13,281 nt of DNA from an uncultured Methylococcaceae bacterium (lineage in GTDB: Bacteria > Pseudomonadota > Gammaproteobacteria > Methylococcales > Methylomonadaceae). A model generated the notes under the pieces. It did no database searches, was not told the DNA's origin, and saw nothing but the letters and a program-made list of their open reading frames with translations. Both the position numbers and the translations under genes were made by a program. The stretch spans positions 1 through 13,281 of the forward strand of contig CAJAHC010000594.1 of the NCBI GenBank assembly GCA_903939355.1, given 5' to 3'. Below, one piece after another: positions 7,504-13,281 of the stretch (its first letter is position 1; each line of letters begins with the position of its first letter).

Positions 7504-8085
7504 TTGAAAAATAAATTGGTCAGCATAGTAGCCGGATTATTTGCCGCAGTTATCAGTGGTTGTGCCAGTCAAAGCTTGTCGAATATCAAACCAGTACCGT
7601 ATGTTAATTTAAATCAATTCATGGGCAACTGGTATGTAATTGTGTGCATCCCAACAATAATAGAAACAGATGCATATAATGCTATTGAATCCTACGAACT
7701 CAAACAAGATGGCAGCATCAACACTACTTTCGTTTTTCGAGATGGTGGATTTAATGGTCCAAAAAAGCATTATAATCCACATGGCTTTGTGATCGATAAC
7801 ACTGGCAATGCAGTCTGGGGAATGCAATTCATATGGCCGTTCAAGTCTGAATATATTATTGCGTATCTCGACAAGGACTACACTAGAACCATCATTGCCA
7901 GAAATGCCAGAGACTACGTTTGGATAATGGCACGAACCCCTTTTATCAATGACAGCCAATATCAAGAACTTACAAAATCCGTTGCTGATCTGGGCTATGA
8001 TGTGAGTAAGTTGCGTAAAGTGCCGCAATCAGCCGCATTAGTCTCTGCAAAAGAAACTGAATATTTAGCGTGGCGTAGTGACTAG
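7504..8085 (+). CDS. Lipocalin family outer-membrane lipoprotein (Blc-like)
   Basis: 193 residues starting at a TTG with a good GGAG. The N-terminus is a lipoprotein signal: KNKL, a hydrophobic core to residue 17, and lipobox ISGC with Cys20 as the lipidated residue. Position +2 is Ala, not Asp, so outer-membrane sorting is expected. The lipocalin fold is shown by the GNW signature (41-43), alternating beta-strand-like stretches, and TIIARNARDYVWIMARTP (129-146), which matches the Blc/apolipoprotein-D strand. Blc-type lipocalins bind fatty acids or lysophospholipids in the periplasm. Being last in the lipid-modification train, it may carry or shield the modified acyl chain or its breakdown product (inference). 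The 46-base gap to the methyltransferase has no terminator, so co-transcription is likely. Confidence 0.88.
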   Translation: MKNKLVSIVAGLFAAVISGCASQSLSNIKPVPYVNLNQFMGNWYVIVCIPTIIETDAYNAIESYELKQDGSINTTFVFRDGGFNGPKKHYNPHGFVIDNTGNAVWGMQFIWPFKSEYIIAYLDKDYTRTIIARNARDYVWIMARTPFINDSQYQELTKSVADLGYDVSKLRKVPQSAALVSAKETEYLAWRSD

Positions 8086-8179
8086 AAAATATATAGGTAT
8101 GGACATGTTATTTTTTGGCTAATAATTGTGGTTGTTATATTGCTTTTGTTTTCTAGTTACGTGATTGCATATTTTCTAT

Positions 8180-8202
8180 AAACACTAGTTTTGTGTTTTT
8201 TT
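8180..8202 (+). terminator. Weak candidate Rho-independent terminator after the lipocalin gene
   Basis: AAACAC (8180-8185) pairs with GTGTTT (8193-8198) around a 7-base loop and is followed by further Ts to 8202. The stem is only six pairs and AT-rich, so it is weak, but it is the only such structure between the lipocalin and the molybdoenzyme and would end the long operon. Confidence 0.35.
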
Positions 8203-8212
8203 ACTTTCTGAT

Positions 8213-8246
8213 ACGTAAAATAATTTAAGTTTACGGTTGTTTACGT
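8213..8246 (+). promoter_or_regulatory. Clustered TTTACG/CGTAAA words upstream of the molybdoenzyme
   Basis: ACGTAAA (8213-8219) is followed by TTTACG (8230-8235) and TTTACGT (8240-8246). The first and last form a 7-base inverted repeat spaced 20 bases, and the two direct copies are exactly 10 bases (one helical turn) apart. This is the geometry of a transcription-factor site just ahead of the gene starting at 8292. A related TTACGT occurs at 8157-8162. I recognise no matching regulator consensus (not FNR or ModE as I know them). No clear -35/-10 pair could be fixed in this gap. Confidence 0.35.
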
Positions 8247-8291
8247 TATTCTTGTCCTTTTTTCAGAACTTCTAATTTGACAGACTTTACT

Positions 8292-10400
8292 ATGAAAACC
8301 TCACATCCTGGTGGTTGTCCACATGATTGTCCAGATACTTGTGCAATGGTTTTTGAGGTCGAAGATGGCAAACTGACTGGTGTTAAAGGAAATTCTGATC
8401 ATCCTATGACGCGGGGTGGGCTTTGCGGAAAGCTCAACGACTATGAAAAGCGTCATTATCACCCCGATCGTTTGTTATATCCCATGCGCCGCTCCGGCCC
8501 AAAAGGGACGCATCAATTTGAGCGCATTAGTTGGAATGAAGCATTGGATGAAATTGTCAGTCGTTGGCAATTAATCATAGCAGAACACGGTCCACAAGCG
8601 ATTATGCCTTACAGTTATTTGGGTAACCAGGGACTGGTTCATGGGCTTAACGGCGGGGATGCATTTTTTAATCGCTTGGGTGCAACGGTTACCGAGCGGA
8701 CTTTTTGTGGAGAAGGTTCTAGTACAGCATGGTTATTGACCGTGGGTCCGACCGCTGGTGTAGATCCGGAAAGTTTTATCCATGCTAAATACATTATTCT
8801 ATGGGCATGTAATTCAGTCAGTACCAATTTGCATCATTGGCATATAGTCAAAGAAGCTCAGAAAAAAGGTGCGAAAATTGTAGTGATTGATTCATATGCC
8901 TCTAAAACGGCAAAAGAAGCAGACTGGCATATCGCTCCAAAGCCAGGCACTGATGGTGCTTTGGCTATGGCGATGATTCATACCATTATTGAAGATGGTT
9001 GGGTCGATCAGGACTACGTTGAACAGTACACTGTTGGTTTTGCTGATCTTAAAGAGCGAACCAAAACACGTACTCCAGAATGGGCTGAGGAGATTACCGG
9101 CGTTCCTGCCCACGTGATTCGTACTTTAGCTCGTGAATACGCGACTACACAGCCTGCGGCAATTCGTTTGGGCGTAGCATTGGAGCGTCATCATGGTGGC
9201 GGACAAAGCATTCGTGCCGTTAGTTGCTTGCCTGCATTAACGGGTGCATGGCGACATGTCGGAGGCGGCGCCTTGCAATTTCCGGTCTGGGAGCATCCTT
9301 ACAAATTTGACGTGATTTGTCGTCCTGATTTGATTCCTGAAGGTACGCGTGTTGTCAATGCCTTACAACTAGGCCGTGTACTTACTAATGAAGCACCAAC
9401 AGGTATACCGATTAAATCCTTGATGTGTTGGAATGCGAATCCAGTCACGCAAGCCCCGGAGACTGACAAAATTGTGCAAGGCCTGCTAAATGAAGACTTG
9501 TTTATGGTGTCGGCTGAACATTTTATTACTGATACGGCGATGTATGCGGACATTTTGCTTCCGGCTTCAATGGGTGCCGAAATGGAAGACATGATTTTGT
9601 CATGGGGACATTTGTATCTTACTTATAATGCAAAATGTGTTGATTCACCGGGTGAGGCAATCCCCAATAATGAAATATTTCGCAGACTGGCGTCTCGTTT
9701 TGGATTTCAAGAAGCCAATTTTCAATGGACGGATAGCGAATGTTTGGAGCATTATGTTAATTGGGATGCGCCCGCCTGCGAAGGTATAAATCTGGCCTAT
9801 CTGCGTGAGCATGGTTTTGCGCGCTTGAAAGTAGGCACTAAAGATGATCGCGCTCCGCATAAACAGGGTAATTTTCCTACACCGTCTGGAAAATGCCAAT
9901 TAAAAGTGGAAGGAGCGACCAACTTTGTTGCAGGGCCGTTTAGACAAATGTACGAAGGTTTTCAATCGGGTCAATTACTGGATCCCTTGCCAGATTATGT
10001 GGCACCCAGAGAATCGGTATTGAGTAATCAAATTTTGGCAAAAAAATATCCATTAACTATTTTTTCACCCAAAAGTCACGGTTTCTTAAATTCTTGTTAC
10101 GCCAATATGGACAACAAGATAAAAAGTCAAGGTGAGCAATTTGTTTTGATTAATAGTGTTGATGCTGATCTGCGTGGCATTAAGCATGGTGAAAAGGTTA
10201 GAGTGTTTAACGAGCGCGGAGCATTTGAAGGCAATGCTCGTATCACCGATGATGTAACACCGGGTTTAATTGTTGCTACGTTAGGTTATTGGCGACAATT
10301 GAATAAGGGTACGGTTAACAGTATTAGTTCTGCTGAGTTTGTTAATATGGGTAACGCGCCGTCATTTTCAGACAACTTGGTGCAGGTGGAAGCGACATAA
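8292..10400 (+). CDS. Molybdopterin-dependent oxidoreductase, 4Fe-4S, MopB_3-like
   Basis: 702 residues from ATG 8292 (an in-frame TTG at 8277 would add five; neither has a clear ribosome-binding site). Cys9, Cys13, Cys17 and Cys45 form a C-x3-C-x3-C-x27-C 4Fe-4S site typical of the DMSO-reductase superfamily. The Mo-bis-MGD domain follows (ISWNEALDEI at 79-88; KGAKIVVID; PKPGTDGALAMAM), and the C-terminal guanylate-binding domain includes FSPKSHGFLNS. The likely Mo ligand is Cys139 in TFCGEGSS, close to the Sec140 position of E. coli FdhF. No twin-arginine signal precedes the FeS motif, so the enzyme is probably cytoplasmic. No electron-transfer or membrane-anchor subunit gene adjoins. The family (Bacillus YoaE-like, about 680-710 aa) has no firmly known substrate; formate-, thiosulfate- and DMSO-type assignments would be guesses. 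It is convergent with the symporter gene. Confidence 0.88.
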   Translation: MKTSHPGGCPHDCPDTCAMVFEVEDGKLTGVKGNSDHPMTRGGLCGKLNDYEKRHYHPDRLLYPMRRSGPKGTHQFERISWNEALDEIVSRWQLIIAEHGPQAIMPYSYLGNQGLVHGLNGGDAFFNRLGATVTERTFCGEGSSTAWLLTVGPTAGVDPESFIHAKYIILWACNSVSTNLHHWHIVKEAQKKGAKIVVIDSYASKTAKEADWHIAPKPGTDGALAMAMIHTIIEDGWVDQDYVEQYTVGFADLKERTKTRTPEWAEEITGVPAHVIRTLAREYATTQPAAIRLGVALERHHGGGQSIRAVSCLPALTGAWRHVGGGALQFPVWEHPYKFDVICRPDLIPEGTRVVNALQLGRVLTNEAPTGIPIKSLMCWNANPVTQAPETDKIVQGLLNEDLFMVSAEHFITDTAMYADILLPASMGAEMEDMILSWGHLYLTYNAKCVDSPGEAIPNNEIFRRLASRFGFQEANFQWTDSECLEHYVNWDAPACEGINLAYLREHGFARLKVGTKDDRAPHKQGNFPTPSGKCQLKVEGATNFVAGPFRQMYEGFQSGQLLDPLPDYVAPRESVLSNQILAKKYPLTIFSPKSHGFLNSCYANMDNKIKSQGEQFVLINSVDADLRGIKHGEKVRVFNERGAFEGNARITDDVTPGLIVATLGYWRQLNKGTVNSISSAEFVNMGNAPSFSDNLVQVEAT

Positions 10401-10450
10401 CTTTAACTGAGTATTTTAAATTTTTTAATGGGCTTACTGGAACGGGTTGT

Positions 10451-11719
10451 TTAACGTAAAGACTTCTCCCATTTACTAACCACTGCAGCGGCAATACAGT
10501 TACCCAATACATTGGTGGCACTACGCCCCATATCTAGCACTTGATCAATACCCAGTAGTAGTAATAAACCGGCCTCAGGAATATCAAACATTGACAGGGT
10601 CGAGGCGATTACTAGTAATGAGGCTTTAGGCACGCCCGCAACGCCTTTACTGGTAAATAATAAAACCAGTAACATAATGAGTTGATCGCTAAACGTCATA
10701 TCAATGCCATACGCTTGAGCAATAAACAAAACGGCAAAGGTCATATACATCATGCTGCCATCAAGATTAAAGGAATAGCCTAAAGGCAAGACTAATCCAC
10801 AGACTTTTTCATCACAGCCAAATCTTTCAAGTTGTTGTAAAAGCTTGGGGTATGCACTTTCGCTACTTGCCGTACCAAACGCTAGAAGCATCGGTTCCCG
10901 GATGTGCTTAAGCAAAGATAATACGCGACGACCCAAAAATATAAAGCCAGCGCAGCCTAGTCCGCCACATAGAAGCAATAGTCCAAAATAAAACTCGCCA
11001 ATGAATTTTCCGTACGATACCAGAATACCAATACCCTGTTGTGCAACAATCGATGCGATCGCCGCAAATACCGCTAGGGGTGCATAGTGCATGACGTAGC
11101 TGGTGACTTTTAGCATGATATGAGATAAGGAATCGAGCAAATTGACGGTGGGTTTGGCTAGTTCGCCAATTGAAGCACAGGCTAGTCCAAAGAACATGGC
11201 AAACACAACAATTTGCAAGATTTCATTACTTGCCATTGCCTCAATAATGCTTTTTGGAAATATATGAGCAACAAAATTACTCAGTGTTGGCTTAACTTGT
11301 GGCAATCCGGTTTCTGTCCCAATCGCAGGTAAAGCAATATGTAAAGAACTTCCGGGTTCAAACACATTGACCAATAGCATACCTAACAACAAACTAAATA
11401 ATGACGCTGAAAAGAACCATAGTAATGCTTTTATGCCAATGCGACCAACCGTTTTAATATCACTCATTTTAGCCATACCAACGACTAAAGTTGAGAATAC
11501 CAAGGGGGCAATAATCATTTTTATTAGACGTAAAAAAATATCTGTTAAAGCAGAAAAAATATCAATGGTGTTGCTCAGTGTCTTATTGGGTGTGGAAAAT
11601 TCAGAATTAGCGAGTGTCAAATTAAGTAACTCCCCAACAATAATGCCGAGTACGAGCGCTATAGCGACATAAAAAGTTTGCTTGTTTGAAGGTTTTTGTT
11701 GTTGAGGCGCGATGATCAT
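10451..11719 (-). CDS. Dicarboxylate/acidic amino acid:cation symporter (DAACS/SDF family)
   Basis: 422 residues with the glutamate-transporter fold: about eight hydrophobic segments and two re-entrant hairpins. HP1 carries TASSESAYP (283-291). TM7 carries NLDGS (318-322), the NMDGT equivalent. HP2 carries KGVAGVPKA (358-366). TM8 carries DMGRSATNVLGN (396-407). Arg399 corresponds to GltPh Arg397, which holds the substrate side-chain carboxylate, so the substrate should be a C4-dicarboxylate or acidic amino acid. Asn407 stands where GltPh has the Na1-site Asp405, which bears on the coupling ion. ATG 11719 has GAGAG 11 bases upstream. The gene stands alone and converges with the molybdoenzyme gene; the 50 bases between the two stops show no clear terminator hairpin. 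DctA, GltP and GltT assignments cannot be separated by eye, so no symbol is given. Confidence 0.9.
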   Translation of the reverse strand: MIIAPQQQKPSNKQTFYVAIALVLGIIVGELLNLTLANSEFSTPNKTLSNTIDIFSALTDIFLRLIKMIIAPLVFSTLVVGMAKMSDIKTVGRIGIKALLWFFSASLFSLLLGMLLVNVFEPGSSLHIALPAIGTETGLPQVKPTLSNFVAHIFPKSIIEAMASNEILQIVVFAMFFGLACASIGELAKPTVNLLDSLSHIMLKVTSYVMHYAPLAVFAAIASIVAQQGIGILVSYGKFIGEFYFGLLLLCGGLGCAGFIFLGRRVLSLLKHIREPMLLAFGTASSESAYPKLLQQLERFGCDEKVCGLVLPLGYSFNLDGSMMYMTFAVLFIAQAYGIDMTFSDQLIMLLVLLFTSKGVAGVPKASLLVIASTLSMFDIPEAGLLLLLGIDQVLDMGRSATNVLGNCIAAAVVSKWEKSLR

Positions 11720-11748
11720 GTGTTAATTTCTCTCAGGATATGAAGTTA

Positions 11749-11781
11749 CCTGAATGAGTTATGAAATAACTCAATTTCAGG
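11749..11781 (-). promoter_or_regulatory. Stem-loop in the upstream leader of the symporter gene
   Basis: CCTGAA (11749-11754) pairs with TTCAGG (11776-11781), and GAGTTAT (11756-11762) pairs with ATAACTC (11766-11772) around a GAA loop, with a small asymmetric internal bulge (1 versus 3 bases). The 13 perfect pairs are far better than chance expectation for this gap. It ends 30 bases before the symporter ATG. A -10-like TACAAT on the minus strand (plus positions 11793-11798) would place the whole hairpin in the mRNA leader. It could be an operator, an mRNA-stabilising or attenuating hairpin. No U-run follows it on the symporter strand (GTAACTTC), so it is not a standard terminator. Confidence 0.5.
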
Positions 11782-11879
11782 CAAGCTTTAGCATTGTACG
11801 CTGTCGGTAAAAGAAATAAGCTTTTTAGCTTGGATGAAGAGAAAAATGGCGTTATGAACCACAGGTCATGTTCTGCTTT

Positions 11880-11888
11880 TGTTATAAT
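11880..11888 (+). promoter_or_regulatory. Extended -10 promoter candidate (TGtTATAAT)
   Basis: TG at 11880-11881, one base, then a perfect TATAAT at 11883-11888 on the plus strand: an extended -10 element, which can work without a good -35 (none is seen). A start near 11895 would give a leader of about 190 bases before the acidic protein at 12084. Within that leader GTTAC (11961-11965), GTAAC (11970-11974) and GTTAC (11982-11986) could form alternative short hairpins. Nothing else recognisable lies in 11720-12083. Confidence 0.45.
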
Positions 11889-12083
11889 GAAGGTAGATAA
11901 AAACAGCAAGTTAGCGAAATTACTGGTGGCATCAATTATGGCAGATACAACATAGCCAAGGTTACTATTGTAACTAGTTGTGTTACATGCAAGTTAATCC
12001 AGAAATTATAGGGTTAGGTAATTTAACTGGCAGGGTTACTGCAAGCCTCTTGATACAAAATAGCACCCATAAAATATTCCCAG

Positions 12084-12428
12084 ATGATAAATGACAATAG
12101 AAAAATTGAAATAGCTAAAAACTTCATAGAAGTACACGCAACCTCCGTAGCGGCATGGTCATCTGATAGGGACCCCATGTCCGATGATGACCATTATATT
12201 AACGTGTATGAAAGTCTATTCATGGGTGTTTACGGCGATTGCTATGGTGTAAATGCCGAATATGATGAAGAGGGTGAATTAATAGTAGAAGCTACTGAGT
12301 ACGAAGTAGAGGTTGTCCAATTTGATTCAGTCAGTGGACGAAGTGAACTATTCACCTTTGACATAATGGGTGAGCAGACAGAGGTTGCTAGTTTCATTGA
12401 AGAGTATGGTAGAAAAGGGGATTGGTAG
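12084..12428 (+). CDS. Acidic hypothetical protein, 114 aa
   Basis: The ATG at 12084 opens a 114-codon frame ending TAG 12426-12428. The protein is soluble-looking and strongly acidic, with runs such as DRDPMSDDDHY, YDEEGELIVEATEYEVEVV and a C-terminal EEYGRKGDW. It has no signal peptide or membrane helix. The N-terminal third (KIEIAKNFIEVHATSVAAW) looks helical; the remainder has alternating hydrophobic/acidic residues suggestive of beta strands. I recognise no family. No convincing Shine-Dalgarno sequence precedes the ATG. Acidic small proteins can be immunity proteins or DNA mimics, but nothing here shows that: no toxin-like gene adjoins. Codon use looks ordinary, and the open frame is longer than expected by chance in such AT-rich DNA. 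Confidence 0.6.
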   Translation: MINDNRKIEIAKNFIEVHATSVAAWSSDRDPMSDDDHYINVYESLFMGVYGDCYGVNAEYDEEGELIVEATEYEVEVVQFDSVSGRSELFTFDIMGEQTEVASFIEEYGRKGDW

Positions 12429-12699
12429 TGATGAAAATGCTGACTATGATTTTTTAGGATATTTCTTCATAACAGTTAGTTAAAATCATCTGGGCTTTTA
12501 TAGAATACGAAGTCAGAAAATTAACGTTTATTTTGGCGGTATAACAATAGTCAAGTAGCTTTTATAGATGAACTGTGATGGATAGTTTATGTATTCCAGA
12601 TGTTAGACTATGTCGAATGGCTAGGCAATGAATGCAGTTGGTTTTGGTGAAGTTGAATATATTTTTATTATTTTGAAAAAAATTACGCGAATAACTCTG
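12429..12699. other. AT-rich intergenic stretch with no recognised feature
   Basis: After the acidic protein gene about 270 bases are broken by stops in all frames. ATGATTTT (about 12448-12455) and AAAATCAT (about 12483-12490) could pair across a 27-base loop, but no T-run follows directly, so I do not call a terminator. Confidence 0.5.
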
Positions 12700-12728
12700 T
12701 TGTTTTCATACAAAATCGACTTCATAAT
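12700..12728 (+). promoter_or_regulatory. Sigma-70-type promoter candidate
   Basis: TTGTTT (12700-12705), a 17-base spacer, then CATAAT (12723-12728). The -10 matches five of six consensus bases, the -35 only TTG, and the spacing is ideal. Predicted start is about 12735. It points to the candidate small RNA that ends at the hairpin/T-run near 12842. Confidence 0.4.
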
Positions 12729-12734
12729 TGCATA

Positions 12735-12842
12735 AATTTTTATGTATTATTTTTGTAATACGAACTGTAGGTGATTAGATTAGTACATGCTTATAGGTTA
12801 GGTATCACGAGGGTTGTTGCGGCTAAGCAACGAGACTTTTTT
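12735..12842 (+). ncRNA. Candidate small RNA of about 105-110 nt
   Basis: The stretch is bounded by a promoter candidate at 12700-12728 and a terminator-like hairpin with a T-run ending 12842, and contains no meaningful ORF. Near its 5' end GTATTA (12744-12749) pairs perfectly with TAATAC (12756-12761) around a 6-base loop. A single-stranded G/A-rich middle (GGTTAGGTATCACGAGGG, 12797-12813 region) precedes the 3' hairpin. This is the layout of many Hfq- or ProQ-type regulatory RNAs. No known RNA family is recognised, and AT-rich DNA yields promoter-like words easily, so this remains a prediction. Confidence 0.35.
12814..12842 (+). terminator. Rho-independent terminator-like hairpin with T-run
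   Basis: TTGTTGC (12814-12820) pairs with GCAACGA (12827-12833), seven pairs including one G-U, around loop GGCTAA. After GAC comes a run of six Ts (12837-12842). No protein gene ends shortly before it; the nearest stop is about 385 bases upstream, which is why a small RNA is proposed. Confidence 0.5.
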
Positions 12843-12850
12843 ACCACAAA

Positions 12851-12900
12851 AAATCGCTTTTAACCAACATATAAATTGCTTGTGTTAGCGATTTAAATCG
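12851..12900. repeat. Overlapping inverted repeats AAATCGCT / AGCGATTTAAATCGAT
   Basis: AAATCGCT (12851-12858) has a perfect 8-base inverted partner AGCGATTT (12887-12894), 28 bases away. The second arm is also part of a perfect 12-base palindrome CGATTTAAATCG (12889-12900). Three related arms in 50 bases suggest a protein-binding site, or a mutually exclusive RNA hairpin, upstream of the small ORF starting at 12944. Confidence 0.4.
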
Positions 12901-12943
12901 ATGATTATTAGTCGAACTTCAAACTAACCTATTTGGAAATAAA

Positions 12944-13069
12944 ATGAAAATCATCAAATCCATTATTCTATTCGCTTCCCTTTTTGCAATAGCTTGCGCA
13001 GCTTTTTTACAGCTTTTAATACTGGTAACAAATAAATTATTTAATAAACATGATTATCAAATGTTATAG
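12944..13069 (+). CDS. Small 41-aa signal-peptide-like protein, possibly a broken lipoprotein
   Basis: ATG 12944 is preceded by TTGGAAAT, a usable ribosome-binding site (GGA at 12935-12937). The peptide starts MKIIKSIILFASLFAIAC: a positively charged start, a hydrophobic core and a lipobox-like AIAC with Cys18. It then stays hydrophobic (AAFLQLLILVTN) and ends after 41 residues at TAG 13067-13069. It may be a tiny membrane protein. Alternatively it is the signal region of a lipoprotein whose frame was disturbed at the TTTTTT run around 13003-13008; shifting by one there gives only a short alternative tail. No family is recognised. Confidence 0.4.
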   Translation: MKIIKSIILFASLFAIACAAFLQLLILVTNKLFNKHDYQML

Positions 13070-13207
13070 AGACATTTTAATTTAAACATTCAGTCTGTCT
13101 AAAGTGAAGGGACAAATAGTTTAAATTCGTTGATGCAGTAATGATGCCCACTACCAGTCAGGCTAGACTTTAAAAGCTTTTTTATCTGAGTTTACAGATT
13201 GATATAT

Positions 13208-13235
13208 AAAAAATACCCTGACTAGGCAAGGTATT
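13208..13235 (-). terminator. Minus-strand Rho-independent terminator for a gene right of the window
   Basis: AATACCCTG (13212-13220) and CAAGGTATT (13227-13235) form a 9-pair stem (one G-U on the minus strand) with a 6-base loop. On the minus strand it is followed by a T-run (the As at 13208-13213), giving a good intrinsic terminator for transcription arriving from the right. Minus-strand frames from the window edge close within 20 bases, so at most a few last codons of that gene could be inside. The rest of 13070-13281 shows nothing else I can support. Confidence 0.55.
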
Positions 13236-13281
13236 AATTATTACAGTTAAGAGGGTTATGCCTATCTTACAAATAGCCTAG

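Noticed and set aside
7609..8028. 139-codon minus-strand frame
   Set aside because: It is the shadow of the lipocalin gene, which has a signal peptide, GNW signature and ribosome-binding site.
12780..12842. Possible riboswitch (GEMM-like GGTTAG words near a hairpin)
   Set aside because: The conserved core and tetraloop-receptor layout of c-di-GMP riboswitches are absent and no gene follows directly.
13156..13184. AGTC...GACT mini-hairpin and AAAAGCTTTTTT after the 41-aa ORF as a terminator
   Set aside because: The stem is only four pairs and the T-run is not placed directly after it.

Overview
The window is AT-rich, densely packed bacterial DNA, most likely from a Gram-negative gammaproteobacterium. 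The evidence is an outer-membrane-type lipocalin lipoprotein, proteobacterial-style CFA-synthase, DUF1365, DUF2878 and DUF1295 proteins, and GGAG ribosome-binding sites. A methanotroph-like (Methylococcales) host is a weak guess from the flavour of the proteins only. No insertion sequence, phage gene, CRISPR array, tRNA or rRNA was found.

Region A (1-8085) is one plus-strand gene train, probably a single operon that begins upstream of the window. In order: 3' end of a SOUL heme-binding protein; short fatty acid hydroxylase/sterol desaturase-type di-iron protein; unrecognised 50-codon ORF; delta-9-type acyl desaturase; FAD-dependent amine-oxidase-like protein; DUF1365; CFA-synthase-like methyltransferase 1; DUF2878 membrane protein; DUF1295 membrane reductase-like protein; CFA-like methyltransferase 2; lipocalin lipoprotein. 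Most junctions overlap or nearly touch. The content is a complete-looking toolkit for modifying acyl chains already in the membrane: two O2-dependent di-iron enzymes, a flavoprotein, two SAM-dependent methyltransferases, a reductase-fold membrane protein and a lipid carrier. It recalls bacterial methylated/furan fatty acid and cyclopropane pathways and plant FAD-CFA fusion enzymes, but the actual product cannot be read from sequence.

Region B (8086-10400) has a short AT-rich gap with a weak terminator and repeated TTTACG/CGTAAA words, then a stand-alone molybdopterin oxidoreductase with an N-terminal 4Fe-4S site.

Region C (10451-11719, minus strand) is an acidic-substrate:cation symporter of the DAACS/SDF family, convergent with the molybdoenzyme. 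A good stem-loop lies in its upstream leader.

Region D (11720-13281) is gene-poor: an acidic 114-aa unknown protein, a candidate small RNA of roughly 105-110 nt (promoter 12700-12728, terminator ending about 12842), clustered ATCG-containing palindromes, a 41-aa signal-peptide-like ORF, and a minus-strand terminator that probably ends a gene lying to the right of the window.
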